Below, one piece after another: positions 35,197 to 44,876 of a stretch of DNA of 45,649 nucleotides. Numbering within the stretch: position 1 is the stretch's first letter; the number at the start of each line of letters is the position of its first letter. Location of the stretch: contig CAKNIZ010000014.1 in assembly GCA_930980855.1 (NCBI GenBank), positions 1 to 45,649 on the forward strand, in the 5' to 3' direction. This DNA is from an uncultured Clostridium sp. (GTDB taxonomy: Bacteria; Bacillota; Clostridia; TANB77; CAG-508). Under the pieces are notes generated by a model, which saw only the letters and a program-made list of their open reading frames with translations, was not told the DNA's origin and did not search any database. The translations under genes were made by a program, and so were the position numbers.

Positions 35197-35509
35197 AAAT
35201 TTCTCCTCCATTAACAGTAAGTTTTATTAAAAGGTCTTTGTTATCATCTTCTGCTGCTTTATTTTTTCTTATTGCACCACATTTACTACATTTATATACT
35301 ATGACATATCCTTTTTTACTATCTAGTTGCACTTGCACAGGTTTTAGTATTCCATGGCAGCTTTCCATTCTATCACCTGGGAGACAGTCCACATGCTTAG
35401 AACATAAGCAATATGGACAATGGTCTCTTGAGGTATATCCTAATTTATCTACTTTTTTCCCGCAATTTTCACATATAAATTCTTCATCTCTTTTTGTGAA
35501 TTGTTTCAT
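35186..35509 (-). CDS. RNHCP-domain zinc-binding protein
   Basis: 107-residue protein matching the RNHCP family: FICENCGKKVDKLGYTSRDHCPYCLCSKHVD, with the name-giving motif as RDHCP, followed by a second pair CSKCGA near the C-terminus. The cysteines and His suggest one or two zinc sites. Family function is unknown. RBS AGGAGA. It overlaps trpS downstream by 11 bases and follows the nucleoside kinase by 9. Confidence 0.87.
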   Translation of the reverse strand: MKQFTKRDEEFICENCGKKVDKLGYTSRDHCPYCLCSKHVDCLPGDRMESCHGILKPVQVQLDSKKGYVIVYKCSKCGAIRKNKAAEDDNKDLLIKLTVNGGEIYGR

Positions 35510-35518
35510 TTATTTCTC

Positions 35519-37162
35519 CTAATATTCAAATATACTATCTCCTATAAATTCACGAAGTATAGAGTTGTTTGGTATTGCTTTTTCATCTATTTTATCAAAA
35601 TATCCTAATAATGTACTTAATCTTTTTGCTTCTGCATATTCAGGTACTGAATTATCTATGTCATCTAATAATGGTTTCGCATATTTTGCAAGGACTGCTA
35701 ATTCATATACTAATGAACTATTGAACATTATGTCTGCTTCTTCTTGGTATGGGAAAATATTTTTGTTTTCACCATTATTTACAGATCCCCATCTTTTTAG
35801 TGTGTCAAGTGCAGAATAACTTCTAAAGTTATTGTCTCTAACTATTCTTCTTATAAGTCTTGTGTCTGTTGTAGAAATACGATTGTAATAATCTATATTT
35901 AGTACTGTTAAATCACTTATATATATTTTAAATTTGTTTTCTTTTGGTATATTTGCTGTTAGTCTATCGTTTAAAGAATGAATTCCTTCTATTACTAGTA
36001 TTTCATCATCATTTAAACTCATTTTCTCTCCATTATATCTTTTTGTGCCTTCTTTAAAATCAAATGTAGGTACATCTATTTCTTCACCATTTATTAATTT
36101 TGTTAAATGGTCATTAAAAAGTTTTAAATCAAGAGCCTCAATTGCTTCAAAATCATATTCTCCATTTTCGTCTTTTGGAGTTTCTTGTCTTTCTACAAAG
36201 TAATTGTCTGTTCCTATTGTTACTGGTTTCGCTCCATGCAATCTTAATTGTATTCCTAGTCTTTTAGCAAATGTAGTTTTTCCAGAAGATGAAGGCCCTG
36301 CAATTAATACAATTTTCACGCCTTTTTTTGCAGCTATTTTATCCGCTATTTCAGCTATTTTCTTTTCGTGTAAAGCTTCGGCAGTAAGAATTATTTCATT
36401 AGTTCTTCCTTCTTCAATAGCATCATTTAAGCTTTGAATTGTGCCTATATGCATTAGTCTATTTATATCGTCATATTCATCTAAAGTTGATTGTAATTTT
36501 TTTGTTTCTTTAAATTCACCAAGTTCTCCTGGATTGTTTCTACTTGGATATCTTACTATAAATCCATCTCTATATTTTTTTATGTCAAATAATTTTATAT
36601 ATCCTGTTGAAATTGGCATTACTCCATAAAAATAATTATAATATTCTTCGCAAAAATACAATGATACTGTATTTTTTTCTTTGTTTTCAACTTGCAGCCT
36701 TCCTCTTATTGTATTTTCTTTGTCATAGAATTCTTCCGCTTCTTTTTTATCCATGATAACTTTTTTTATTTGAAAGTCTTGGTCTATTATATTTTTCATT
36801 TCTGTTTTTACTTTTTGAAGCATTGACTCTGTAACATTCATATTTGTTACTTCGCAAAACATCGCATTAGATAATTGATAATTTACACTTAAAAATGCGT
36901 CGGGGTATAATCTATTAAATGCCATTGCCATAATATATAGAATTCCTCTAACATATATTCTCATTCCATCTTTATCTGTTATATCTATTAATTCTATATT
37001 ATCTCCATCTTTTACTACAAAATCTAAACTTTTAATTTCATTATTGCATTTACAAGCAATAATATTATTTTTTGAGAACTTTATATTCTCCTTAAATAAA
37101 TCAATCACTCTTGATTCTTCCATAGGTACTCCTACCTCTCTTTCATGATAATAAATTTTCAT
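35519..37162 (-). CDS. Nucleoside kinase with TGS and uridine-kinase domains
   Basis: A clostridial-type fusion of 547 residues: an N-terminal TGS-like domain (about 1-60), a ThrRS second-domain-like module (about 65-220), and a uridine-kinase/phosphoribulokinase domain with P-loop IAGPSSSGKTTFAKRL (about 283-298), DNYFVERQETPKD, FDFKEGTKRY and VIEGIHSLND. It is expected to phosphorylate uridine/cytidine or a related nucleoside; the role of the synthetase-like N-terminus is not known. RBS AAGGG. It starts 38 bases after mutS. Confidence 0.87.
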   Translation of the reverse strand: MKIYYHEREVGVPMEESRVIDLFKENIKFSKNNIIACKCNNEIKSLDFVVKDGDNIELIDITDKDGMRIYVRGILYIMAMAFNRLYPDAFLSVNYQLSNAMFCEVTNMNVTESMLQKVKTEMKNIIDQDFQIKKVIMDKKEAEEFYDKENTIRGRLQVENKEKNTVSLYFCEEYYNYFYGVMPISTGYIKLFDIKKYRDGFIVRYPSRNNPGELGEFKETKKLQSTLDEYDDINRLMHIGTIQSLNDAIEEGRTNEIILTAEALHEKKIAEIADKIAAKKGVKIVLIAGPSSSGKTTFAKRLGIQLRLHGAKPVTIGTDNYFVERQETPKDENGEYDFEAIEALDLKLFNDHLTKLINGEEIDVPTFDFKEGTKRYNGEKMSLNDDEILVIEGIHSLNDRLTANIPKENKFKIYISDLTVLNIDYYNRISTTDTRLIRRIVRDNNFRSYSALDTLKRWGSVNNGENKNIFPYQEEADIMFNSSLVYELAVLAKYAKPLLDDIDNSVPEYAEAKRLSTLLGYFDKIDEKAIPNNSILREFIGDSIFEY

Positions 37163-37200
37163 AAGTATTCCCTTTCTTGCTCTTTGTTATATTGTATTTT

Positions 37201-39846
37201 TTAATTCATTTTTTCCTTGATTTTAGATAAAATATTTAGTGCATCTATCGGTGTGACTTCTTCTAATTTTATTTTATCCAACTCATGTGCTATTTCTGCC
37301 AACTTATAGTTATATAAATCTAGTTGTCCTTCATTTTTAGCTTTTTCTTCTTTTGTAATATTTCCTTCTTTTAATATACTTTTTCTTTCTAAGGTTTTAA
37401 GTATTTCATTTGCTCTTTTTGTTACAGTTTTTGGTACTCCTGCAAGCTTCGCAACATGAACACCATAGCTTTCGTCAGTCCCACCTGGTAGAATTTTTCT
37501 TAAGAAAATTATATCTTCTCCTTTTTCTTTAACGGCAACATGGTAATTTTTTATACCTTCTAATTTGCTTTCAAGACCTACTAATTCGTGATAATGTGTT
37601 GCAAATAAAGTTTTCGCTCCACATGTTTGTTTATCCCAAATGTACTCTGCAACTGCCCATGCAATTGATAGTCCATCATATGTTGATGTTCCTCTACCAA
37701 TTTCATCGAGAATTACTAAACTTTTACTTGTGGCGTTGTTTAGAATAGAAGCTACTTCCATCATTTCTACCATAAATGTACTTTCACCCATGCTTAAGTC
37801 ATCAGATGCACCTACTCTTGTAAAAATTTTGTCTACAACTCCAATGTGTGCTTTAGAAGCAGGTACAAAGCTTCCTATTTGTGCCATAAGTGTTATTAAA
37901 GCTACTTGTCTCATATATGTTGATTTTCCTGCCATATTTGGCCCTGTAATTATTGCTAATCTGTTTGAAGCCGAGTCCAAATATGCATCATTTTGCACAA
38001 AAGCTCCTGATGGCAATATTTTTTCTATTACTGGATGTCTTCCATCTTTAATGTCTATAACATCTCCATTGTCCACTTCTGGCATTGAGTAGTTCATTTC
38101 TTCAGCCACTTTTGCAAGTGAACTTAATACATCTACTTTTGCAACAATGCTTGCTGAAGTTTGCAATCTTTTTGCGCTTTGTTCTATTGTGTCTCTTATT
38201 TTTGCAAACGCATCATATTCTAGTACCACTACTTTTTCTTGTGCACCAATTATTTGATTTTCTAAGTTCTTTAGTTCTTCTGTTATATATCTTTCACCTG
38301 TTGTTAATGTTTGTTTTCTTATATATCTTTCTGGTGCCATTTTCACAAATGATTTACTTACTTCTATATAATATCCGAATACTTTATTATATCCTATTTT
38401 TAAGTTTTTTATACCTGTTTCTTGTTTTTCTTTATTTTCTATATCTAATAGCCACTTTTTTCCGTTAGTCGTTGCATCAATTAATTCATCGATTGTCTCA
38501 TCATAGCCTTGTTTTATAATTCCTCCTTCTTTTACACTCATTGGAGGATCATCTACTATTGCTTTATCTATTAATTCAAAAATATCATCAAGAGTATCTA
38601 GTCCATTATATAAATTTTGTAGCATTTCAGATTTTGTATTTGAAAGAGCTCTTTTTAAATCTGGTAATTGTCTTGCAGAATTTTTTAGAGATATTAAGTC
38701 CCTTGCATTCGCTGTTCCATAAGATATTTTTCCAGCTAGTCTTTCTATGTCATAAACTTTTTTAAGAGATTCTACTATATCATCTCTAAGCATTAGATTT
38801 TCCTTTAATTCTTTTACTGCATTTAATCTTCTATTTATATCTGCAACATCAATTAATGGGTCACTAATCCATCTTCTTAAAAGCCTTCCTCCCATTGATG
38901 TATCTGTTTTATCTAGTACCCATAAAAGGGTTCCTTTTTTTGATTTATCCCTTAATTTTTCAGTTAACTCTAAATTTCTTCTTGCATTTATGTCAAGTGA
39001 CATATATTTTGTTGTATTATATACTATTATTTGATTAAGATTTTCCATTTTAGCTTTTTGTGTATCTTCTATATATGACATAAGTCCATTAATAGCAGAA
39101 ACAGAAAAAAGCTTTGTTTTTATTGTTGGTATTTTATTTCCACTATCATCTAAAATTTCAAAATCTTTGTCTATATTTTGAAAATCACCATTAAATTCAT
39201 CTACTTCTGATATAAAGCAATTAAATCTTTGCTTTATATATGAAATTTCATCTGTAGATTCTTTCATCATTTTATTTACTATTATTTCAGATGGATTATA
39301 TCTAGAAATTTCATCTATTAGTTTAGCAAAATTATTTTCTTCTTTTATTTCTGTAGAATAAAAATCCCCTGTTGAGATGTCACAAACAGCAAGTCCAAAA
39401 TATATTCCTTCTTTATAAATTGACATTATGTAGTTATTCTTTTTTTCCTCTAATAAACTACTTTCCACTACAGTTCCTGGTGTAACTACTTTTATAACAT
39501 CTCTTTTTACTATTCCTTTTGCAAGTTTTGGATCTTCTAGTTGCTCACAAATGGCTACTTTATATCCTTTTTCAATTAGTTTTGCAATATAGCTTTCTGC
39601 TGCATGATATGGAATTCCGCACATTGGAGCTCTTTCATCTTGCCCGCAATCTTTTCCTGTTAAAGTTAATTCTAGTTCTCTTGATACATTTACTGCATCA
39701 TCAAAGAACATTTCATAAAAATCTCCTAATCTATAAAATAGTATACAATCTTTGTATTTTTCTTTTGTTTCAATATAATGTTGCATCATTGGTGAATATT
39801 TTTTTAAATTTTCTTGGTTTTCTTCTTTTTCAATTATTTCTGACAC
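37201..39846 (-). CDS. mutS: DNA mismatch repair protein MutS
   Basis: Mismatch recognition ATPase. The mismatch-binding Phe is in LFYRLGDFYEMFFDDA; the ATPase has GPNMAGKSTYMRQ (Walker A), STFMVEMMEVA, and LVILDEIGRGTSTYDGLSIAWA (Walker B and signature), and the expected C-terminal helix-turn-helix and clamp-interacting tail follow. The preferred start is GTG at 39846, as GGAGG lies eight bases before it; an ATG at 39879 in the same frame overlaps miaB and has no RBS. From the GTG it has 881 residues. Coupled to miaB, with mutL not adjacent. Confidence 0.95.
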   Translation of the reverse strand: MSEIIEKEENQENLKKYSPMMQHYIETKEKYKDCILFYRLGDFYEMFFDDAVNVSRELELTLTGKDCGQDERAPMCGIPYHAAESYIAKLIEKGYKVAICEQLEDPKLAKGIVKRDVIKVVTPGTVVESSLLEEKKNNYIMSIYKEGIYFGLAVCDISTGDFYSTEIKEENNFAKLIDEISRYNPSEIIVNKMMKESTDEISYIKQRFNCFISEVDEFNGDFQNIDKDFEILDDSGNKIPTIKTKLFSVSAINGLMSYIEDTQKAKMENLNQIIVYNTTKYMSLDINARRNLELTEKLRDKSKKGTLLWVLDKTDTSMGGRLLRRWISDPLIDVADINRRLNAVKELKENLMLRDDIVESLKKVYDIERLAGKISYGTANARDLISLKNSARQLPDLKRALSNTKSEMLQNLYNGLDTLDDIFELIDKAIVDDPPMSVKEGGIIKQGYDETIDELIDATTNGKKWLLDIENKEKQETGIKNLKIGYNKVFGYYIEVSKSFVKMAPERYIRKQTLTTGERYITEELKNLENQIIGAQEKVVVLEYDAFAKIRDTIEQSAKRLQTSASIVAKVDVLSSLAKVAEEMNYSMPEVDNGDVIDIKDGRHPVIEKILPSGAFVQNDAYLDSASNRLAIITGPNMAGKSTYMRQVALITLMAQIGSFVPASKAHIGVVDKIFTRVGASDDLSMGESTFMVEMMEVASILNNATSKSLVILDEIGRGTSTYDGLSIAWAVAEYIWDKQTCGAKTLFATHYHELVGLESKLEGIKNYHVAVKEKGEDIIFLRKILPGGTDESYGVHVAKLAGVPKTVTKRANEILKTLERKSILKEGNITKEEKAKNEGQLDLYNYKLAEIAHELDKIKLEEVTPIDALNILSKIKEKMN

Positions 39847-39865
39847 GTCTTTTTCCTCCGGATAA

Positions 39866-41296
39866 TTATATGTTATCATATTTCCCTTTTAAATACCACA
39901 TGTGCTCTGAAACTATTTTCATAGGTAATATTTTTCCTATCATATTTTCATTTCCTTCGAAATTAACTACTTTATTGGTTTCAGTTCTTCCAGTATATAT
40001 TTTTTCATTTGTTTTGCTTTTTCCTTCTACTAATACCAATTCTGTTTTTCCAACATAATTAGCATTTTTTTCTGCAATTATATTTTCTGCTAGTTTTTTT
40101 AGTTTGTCAAATCTTTGATGTTTTATTTTTTCATCAATTTGGTTTTCCATTTTATCTGCTACTGTTCCAACTCTTCTTGAATAAATAAACATGAATATTT
40201 GCTCAAATTTTACTTTTGATACGACATCCAAAGTATCTTCAAAGTCTTTTCCTGTTTCTCCCGGAAATCCTACTATTATGTCTGTTGAAAATTCAATATT
40301 TGGAATTTTATTTTTTATTTTCTCTGCTAACTCTAAATATTGTTCTTTTGTATATTTTCGATTCATTGTTTTTAACACTTCTGTACTTCCTGATTGAAGT
40401 GGAAGATGTATAAGTTTACAAACTTTTTCTGAATCCCTTATTGCATCTATTACATCATCAGTAAAGTCTTTTGGGTGTGGAGAAATAAATCTGATTCTTT
40501 CAATTCCATCTATTTCATTTATTAGTCTTAATAGTGTAGCAAATGAATTAACTTTGCATTCATCACCATTTTCTTTTTTTACAATAAAATCTACATTTTC
40601 GCCTTTTGCTTTTTCACTTACCAAATATGAATTTACATTTTGACCAAGTAGTGTGATTTCTTTATATCCTTGTTTTGCTAAGTTTACTACTTCATTATAT
40701 ATGTCTTGTGGATGTCTACTTCTTTCTCTTCCTCTAACATAAGGCACAATACAATATGTACAGAAATTGTTACATCCATTCATTATTGTTACTGATGCTT
40801 TTATTTTATCTTCTCTTGCTGTTGGTATTCCTTCAACTACTTCTCCATCTATATCTAATATATCTTCAATTTTTTTATTTTCTATTATTGAATTATATAG
40901 GTCCTCTGGAAGTTTTTGAAGGGTATGTGGTCCAAATATTACATCTACAAATTGATAGCTCTCTTGTATTTTTTGTATCATGTGTTTTTCTTGCATCATA
41001 CAACCACCAATTGCTATTATGCATCCGTTTTCTTCTTTGTATTTCTTAACTTCTCCTAGTTTTCCAAACAATCTATCTTCAGCATTTTCTCTAACACAGC
41101 ATGTATTAAAAACTATTACATTTGCTTTTGATAAATCATTAGTTTTGGTATATCCAGATTTTTCTAGCATTCCAGATATTCTTTCTGAGTCGTTTTCATT
41201 TAATTGACAGCCCATTGTAAGTATTGCATATTTTTGGTTTTTATTTAGTTCTTTTATTTTTTTGATATATGTGTCTTGCATTTGTATTTGTTTCAT
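39866..41296 (-). CDS. miaB: tRNA-2-methylthio-N6-dimethylallyladenosine synthase MiaB
   Basis: Radical-SAM methylthiotransferase that adds the ms2 group to i6A37 in tRNA. The ATG at 41296 behind AAAGGAGC gives 476 residues. The N-terminal cluster cysteines are in TMGCQLNENDSE, FNTCCVRENAEDRLFG and GGCMMQ; the radical-SAM motif is CNNFCTYCIVPYVRGRE; a C-terminal TRAM domain follows. Substrate is MiaB-type rather than MtaB or RimO by the NxCCVREnAxxr pattern. Upstream of mutS, as in many Firmicutes. Confidence 0.95.
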   Translation of the reverse strand: MKQIQMQDTYIKKIKELNKNQKYAILTMGCQLNENDSERISGMLEKSGYTKTNDLSKANVIVFNTCCVRENAEDRLFGKLGEVKKYKEENGCIIAIGGCMMQEKHMIQKIQESYQFVDVIFGPHTLQKLPEDLYNSIIENKKIEDILDIDGEVVEGIPTAREDKIKASVTIMNGCNNFCTYCIVPYVRGRERSRHPQDIYNEVVNLAKQGYKEITLLGQNVNSYLVSEKAKGENVDFIVKKENGDECKVNSFATLLRLINEIDGIERIRFISPHPKDFTDDVIDAIRDSEKVCKLIHLPLQSGSTEVLKTMNRKYTKEQYLELAEKIKNKIPNIEFSTDIIVGFPGETGKDFEDTLDVVSKVKFEQIFMFIYSRRVGTVADKMENQIDEKIKHQRFDKLKKLAENIIAEKNANYVGKTELVLVEGKSKTNEKIYTGRTETNKVVNFEGNENMIGKILPMKIVSEHMWYLKGKYDNI

Positions 41297-41370
41297 TTTA
41301 TAGCTCCTTTTGTGGTTATATTTTACCATAAAAATCTAAAAAAATTAAGTGTTTTTTCATTGTTTTTAGA

Positions 41371-41405
41371 AAAACAAAAACTCTGCAACTTTTTGTTACA
41401 GAGCC
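41371..41405 (-). terminator. Terminator after rpmE
   Basis: CTCTGCAAC / GTTACAGAG stem with one mismatch and a T5 loop, followed on the minus strand by a T-run, just past the L31 stop codon. Confidence 0.75.
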
Positions 41406-41417
41406 TTTTATATATTT

Positions 41418-41618
41418 TTAAGCCAATCCGTATTTTTTCTTAAATCTATCAGCTTTTCCACCAGTTGTTTCTTTTCTTAAATTACCTGTCCAAAATGGAT
41501 GACATTTTGAACAAACGTCAACTTTTAATTCTTTTTTTGTTGAATTAGTTTTCATAACATTTCCACAAGCACATGTTACTGTAGCTTCTTGGTATTCTGG
41601 GTGTATTCCTTCTTTCAT
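41418..41618 (-). CDS. rpmE: Ribosomal protein L31 (zinc form)
   Basis: 66-residue large-subunit protein. Four cysteines (16, 18, 36, 39; TCACGN and [10 protein letters not shown]) make this the zinc-binding C+ form. RBS AGAGGTG. It follows rpmF by 30 bases and is closed by a terminator. Confidence 0.96.
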   Translation of the reverse strand: MKEGIHPEYQEATVTCACGNVMKTNSTKKELKVDVCSKCHPFWTGNLRKETTGGKADRFKKKYGLA

Positions 41619-41648
41619 TTAGTTCACCTCTTTCTTTCAATCTTAAAA

Positions 41649-41831
41649 TTAGTTAGCTTTTTGAGATATAACTTCAACTCCATCATAATATCCACAACTT
41701 GGACATACTCTATGTTGCATTGTTAAGCTATGGCAATGTGGGCATTCTACTAAATTTTTGTTTTCTAATTTCCATGTAGATCTTTTTGTATGTGTTCTTG
41801 CTTTAGACCATCTTCTTTTTGGTTGTGCCAT
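41649..41831 (-). CDS. rpmF: Ribosomal protein L32 (zinc form)
   Basis: 60-residue large-subunit protein with the start AQPKRRWSKARTHTKRS and a zinc ribbon CPHC-x11-CPSC. RBS AGGAGGG. A consensus promoter lies just upstream. The usual DUF177 (YceD) gene before rpmF is absent; an unrelated membrane protein gene stands there. Confidence 0.96.
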   Translation of the reverse strand: MAQPKRRWSKARTHTKRSTWKLENKNLVECPHCHSLTMQHRVCPSCGYYDGVEVISQKAN

Positions 41832-41893
41832 TTTTATCCCTCCTTATGCTCTTAAATATATATATAATCTCTTTTTACTTAAGTCACTTATAT

Positions 41894-41922
41894 ATTATAC
41901 AGATTTATATTGTCTTTGTCAA
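41894..41922 (-). promoter_or_regulatory. Consensus promoter of rpmF-rpmE
   Basis: Perfect minus-strand TTGACA (41922-41917) and TATAAT (41899-41894) with a 17-base spacer, 63 bases before the L32 start; likely a strong constitutive promoter. Confidence 0.85.
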
Positions 41923-41941
41923 GAGATTTACAGTTTTTTTC

Positions 41942-42724
41942 TTACAGTCCTTGTAAAAATTCAAGTACTAGATTTGGTCTTGGTTCTACTACCTCTCCGT
42001 TTAACACTCTATTATACATTTCTTGCATTCTTTTTAGTATTTCTTCCCTAGTCAAGTTCGCTGAATTAAACAAATACATCCTTTGATTTTCTGCAATTAT
42101 ATATATGTTCCAATCAGGAAAAAAATCTTTTCCTGCAAATTCTTTCAATTCATATATTAAATTTACTGCTTTTTCTAATTGTTCATTATTCTCTATTTCT
42201 ATGTACTGTTCATATGTTAAAATGTTATTTTCTTCTGTGTATTCACTAGTTTTTAGCATTCCCTTATCCTCATTTTGCCATTTTTCATAATAATATTTGT
42301 GACATCTATCTGAATAGTCTTGCTTCAAACTATTCCACTGAACATAAGCATTAAACTCAATATCTGGATTTTCTTTTGTAGTCAATATATAAGTTCCATT
42401 TCTATCCTCATCTATGTTTTTTGAAACAATTTGCACATTCTTATTGTACATATTTGATATAGTTTCTACTGGGTCAACATGTAGCTTTGAGTCTATATAT
42501 TGGTAATATAAGATGAGTCCTGTTATGGTTACTATTATAATTACAAAAATTAATATTATTAATATTGCTTTTGCAACTTTATATAAAAAATTAAAAAGCT
42601 TTTCTAATACTTTTGTACTCTTCTTTTTCTTTTTTTCATGAAAAATATCTACGCCATATGTTTCAATATAGTTCATCTTCTGTTTTTTCCACTTTTCTAA
42701 CTCTTCTAAATCTTTTTTATCCAT
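41942..42724 (-). CDS. Hypothetical single-pass membrane protein
   Basis: I do not recognise the family. From the ATG at 42724, behind AAGGAG, it has 260 residues: a charged cytoplasmic N-terminus with KKKKKSTKVLEKL, one strong membrane helix (about 50-76, rich in Ile/Val), and an extracytoplasmic domain of about 180 residues. Its mixed strands and helices include VQIVSKNIDEDRNGTYILTT and a helical LTREEILKRMQEMYNRVL. The protein ends with PNLVLEFLQGL. It is followed directly by the rpmF promoter and is probably a separate unit. Confidence 0.6.
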   Translation of the reverse strand: MDKKDLEELEKWKKQKMNYIETYGVDIFHEKKKKKSTKVLEKLFNFLYKVAKAILIILIFVIIIVTITGLILYYQYIDSKLHVDPVETISNMYNKNVQIVSKNIDEDRNGTYILTTKENPDIEFNAYVQWNSLKQDYSDRCHKYYYEKWQNEDKGMLKTSEYTEENNILTYEQYIEIENNEQLEKAVNLIYELKEFAGKDFFPDWNIYIIAENQRMYLFNSANLTREEILKRMQEMYNRVLNGEVVEPRPNLVLEFLQGL

Positions 42725-42792
42725 AGTGTACTCCTTATATTTCATTTTATATTAACTAATTTTGTTTTACAAGTATTTTACTTAAAAATCAT

Positions 42793-42821
42793 TTTACTTT
42801 TTTTATAAAGCATGTTATAAT
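42793..42821 (+). promoter_or_regulatory. Promoter of the foreign-looking gene at 42.9 kb
   Basis: TTTACT (42793-42798) and TATAAT (42816-42821) with a 17-base spacer and a TG one base before the -10, about 48 bases before the start codon. Confidence 0.6.
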
Positions 42822-42869
42822 TATACTATTACGTTCTATTACTCGACTAATTTAATGGAGGGATAATCC

Positions 42870-43283
42870 ATGTTGGATAAAAAAGCTCTGCGGGATGACT
42901 TTGAACAAGTTTGTCAGCTTTTCGCTCAGAAAAGAGGAATAAGCCCACTACCCGAGAAATTTATTTGGAGGTGTATAGAAATTCCTGAAGAAGGATTTAA
43001 TGTGCTTTATGCACGAGGAGAAGTTAAAAGATATTTTCCATTGATTTCTCCTGCTGTTGATGATGCATCAATCAAAAAAATCGGTACATTTTCTGTTGAG
43101 GCAGGAATTTGCATTTTTGTCTATGTTGACGGTAAAACCTACCTCACCAAAAACCGGGAAGTTATCCAAGCATTACAAGATTCTGGTTATGAGAAAAGGG
43201 ATTATGATGTTCCACTTTCTCAACGAGGTAAAATTAAAGACAACGAGGATTTTGCTCAGCTTTGGGCAAAATTAAGAAGGTAA
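42870..43283 (+). CDS. Hypothetical protein of atypical composition (unknown family)
   Basis: 137 residues, soluble, with no signal peptide or membrane helix. I do not recognise the family. It begins DKKALRDDFEQVCQLFAQKRG, has an alternating strand region (IKKIGTFSVEAGICIFVYVDGKTYL) and ends KDNEDFAQLWAKLRR. The gene is clearly less AT-rich than its neighbours and uses codons such as CTG, CGG and CCC that they avoid, so recent transfer is likely. It has its own promoter, a strong RBS (GGAGGG) and a terminator, and lies alone on the plus strand between minus-strand housekeeping genes. Confidence 0.7.
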   Translation: MLDKKALRDDFEQVCQLFAQKRGISPLPEKFIWRCIEIPEEGFNVLYARGEVKRYFPLISPAVDDASIKKIGTFSVEAGICIFVYVDGKTYLTKNREVIQALQDSGYEKRDYDVPLSQRGKIKDNEDFAQLWAKLRR

Positions 43284-43288
43284 AAATG

Positions 43289-43316
43289 GCAGGCTGGGCT
43301 TATAGGCTCAGTCTGC
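43289..43316. terminator. Bidirectional terminator between the 42.9 kb gene and metK
   Basis: GCAGGCTGGGC / GCTCAGTCTGC stem (with two G-T pairs) and T-runs on both sides, between two convergent stop codons. Confidence 0.8.
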
Positions 43317-43318
43317 TT

Positions 43319-44458
43319 TTATGTATGTATATAACTTTTATTTAAGTTTTTAATGCTTATTACTTTTTCCCAAGGTAATTCTTTTTTCCCAAAATGACCA
43401 TAATTTGTTGTTTTAGTATATATTGGTCTATCTAAGTTTAGATATTTTATAATTCCTTTTGGTGTTAAATCAAATTTTTCTTTTATCATTTCAACTAATT
43501 TTTCATCATCTAATTTTCCAGTTCCATAAGTATTTACACATATAGAAAGTGGCTCTTCCATCCCTATTGCATAAGATACTTGAATTTCACATTTTTTTGC
43601 ATAACCATTTGCAACTATGTTTTTTGCAATATGTCTAAGCATATAGGCAGCTGACCTATCTACTTTGCTTGCATCTTTTCCTGAAAAAGCTCCTCCTCCG
43701 TGTCTTGCATATCCTCCATAAGTATCTACTATTATTTTTCTTCCTGTTAACCCAGTATCCCCTAAAGGTCCTCCTATTACGAATCTTCCCGTTGGATTAA
43801 CATATATTTTTGTATTTGTATCTATCATATTATTAGGTATAACTTTTTCTATTACTTTTTCTATGATATCTCTTTTTAATTCTTCTTGTTTTACTCCAAC
43901 TTCGTGTTGTGTAGAAATTAGAATTGTTTCTATTCTTTTTGGAATATCATTTTCGTATTCTACTGTTACTTGTGTTTTTCCATCTGGTCTTAAATAAGGA
44001 ATTGTTTTATTTTTTCTAACTTCTGTCAATTTTTTTGCTAACTTGTGTGCCATACATATACTATATGGCATATATTCTTCTGTTTCGTCTGAAGCATATC
44101 CAAACATAATACCTTGATCTCCTGCTCCTCCTATATCAACTCCTAAAGCTATGTCTGGACTTTGTTTTGTTATATTTGTATATATTTTGCAGGTTCTATA
44201 ATCCATATCTGTATATTCATTATCATAACCTACTTCTTTAATTACACCTCTTACTATTTTTTTAATTGGTACTCTTTCTTTTAATGTAATTTGTCCTGCA
44301 ACTGTTACAGTATTTCCTGATAAAAATGTTTCTATTGCTACTCTTGCATTTTTATCTTTTTTTATGCAATAATCTAATATACTATCAGAGATTAGGTCAG
44401 CCAATTTGTCTGGATGACCTTCTGTTACACTTTCTGACGTAAAAAAATAATTTTTCAT
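43319..44458 (-). CDS. metK: S-adenosylmethionine synthetase
   Basis: Makes SAM from methionine and ATP. The 379 residues contain [28 protein letters not shown], the P-loop-like [20 protein letters not shown], and [35 protein letters not shown]. Only 76 bases separate it from the toxin gene upstream, and no SAM riboswitch fits there. Confidence 0.96.
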   Translation of the reverse strand: MKNYFFTSESVTEGHPDKLADLISDSILDYCIKKDKNARVAIETFLSGNTVTVAGQITLKERVPIKKIVRGVIKEVGYDNEYTDMDYRTCKIYTNITKQSPDIALGVDIGGAGDQGIMFGYASDETEEYMPYSICMAHKLAKKLTEVRKNKTIPYLRPDGKTQVTVEYENDIPKRIETILISTQHEVGVKQEELKRDIIEKVIEKVIPNNMIDTNTKIYVNPTGRFVIGGPLGDTGLTGRKIIVDTYGGYARHGGGAFSGKDASKVDRSAAYMLRHIAKNIVANGYAKKCEIQVSYAIGMEEPLSICVNTYGTGKLDDEKLVEMIKEKFDLTPKGIIKYLNLDRPIYTKTTNYGHFGKKELPWEKVISIKNLNKSYIHT

Positions 44459-44500
44459 TTTGCTTTTCCTTCTTTCTAAACTTTAATTTGTAGGGATAGT

Positions 44501-44534
44501 TGCTAAAAAATTAGCAAATACTTATATTTGCTAA
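44501..44534 (-). terminator. Terminator of the toxin-antitoxin operon
   Basis: Perfect 10-bp stem TTAGCAAATA / TATTTGCTAA with a 4-base loop, followed by TTTTTT on the minus strand. Confidence 0.85.
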
Positions 44535-44858
44535 CTATTCATCTTTTAAATATTTTTCCCAATCCATAAAAGCATGACCTATTCTTACTACTAATGCTTT
44601 AGAATTTTTGTCATCAACAATATAAAATACTATATAATTTCTTACATTGATTTTTCTAATGTTTTTATGTCCAGTTAAATCCTCACTTAAAATAGGCATA
44701 CTTACTGCAATGTTTTCTAAATTTTTTAATTCCTGTTTAAATAAGATTTTGTATTTGTCTGCTATAATATCTTCTGCTAGCCTAAATTGTAGATATGAAA
44801 TAATATTTTCTAAATCTTGTTCAGCAGTTTTTGAAATCTCAACTACATATTTTTTCAT
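44535..44858 (-). CDS. RelE/ParE-family toxin
   Basis: 107-residue type II toxin of the RelE/ParE superfamily: KYVVEISKTAEQDLENIISYL at the start, then LENIAVSMPILSEDL, INVRNYIVFYIVDD and VVRIGHAFMDWEKYL. The family either cleaves mRNA at the ribosome (RelE) or poisons gyrase (ParE); sequence alone does not tell which. RBS GGAG. It follows the antitoxin by 18 bases and ends in a clear terminator. Confidence 0.85.
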   Translation of the reverse strand: MKKYVVEISKTAEQDLENIISYLQFRLAEDIIADKYKILFKQELKNLENIAVSMPILSEDLTGHKNIRKINVRNYIVFYIVDDKNSKALVVRIGHAFMDWEKYLKDE

Positions 44859-44876
44859 AACATTGCTCCATTCTCT

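Noticed and set aside
44459..44534. SAM riboswitch upstream of metK
   Set aside because: Only 76 bases lie between metK and the toxin gene, and they contain the toxin-antitoxin terminator rather than SAM-riboswitch motifs.
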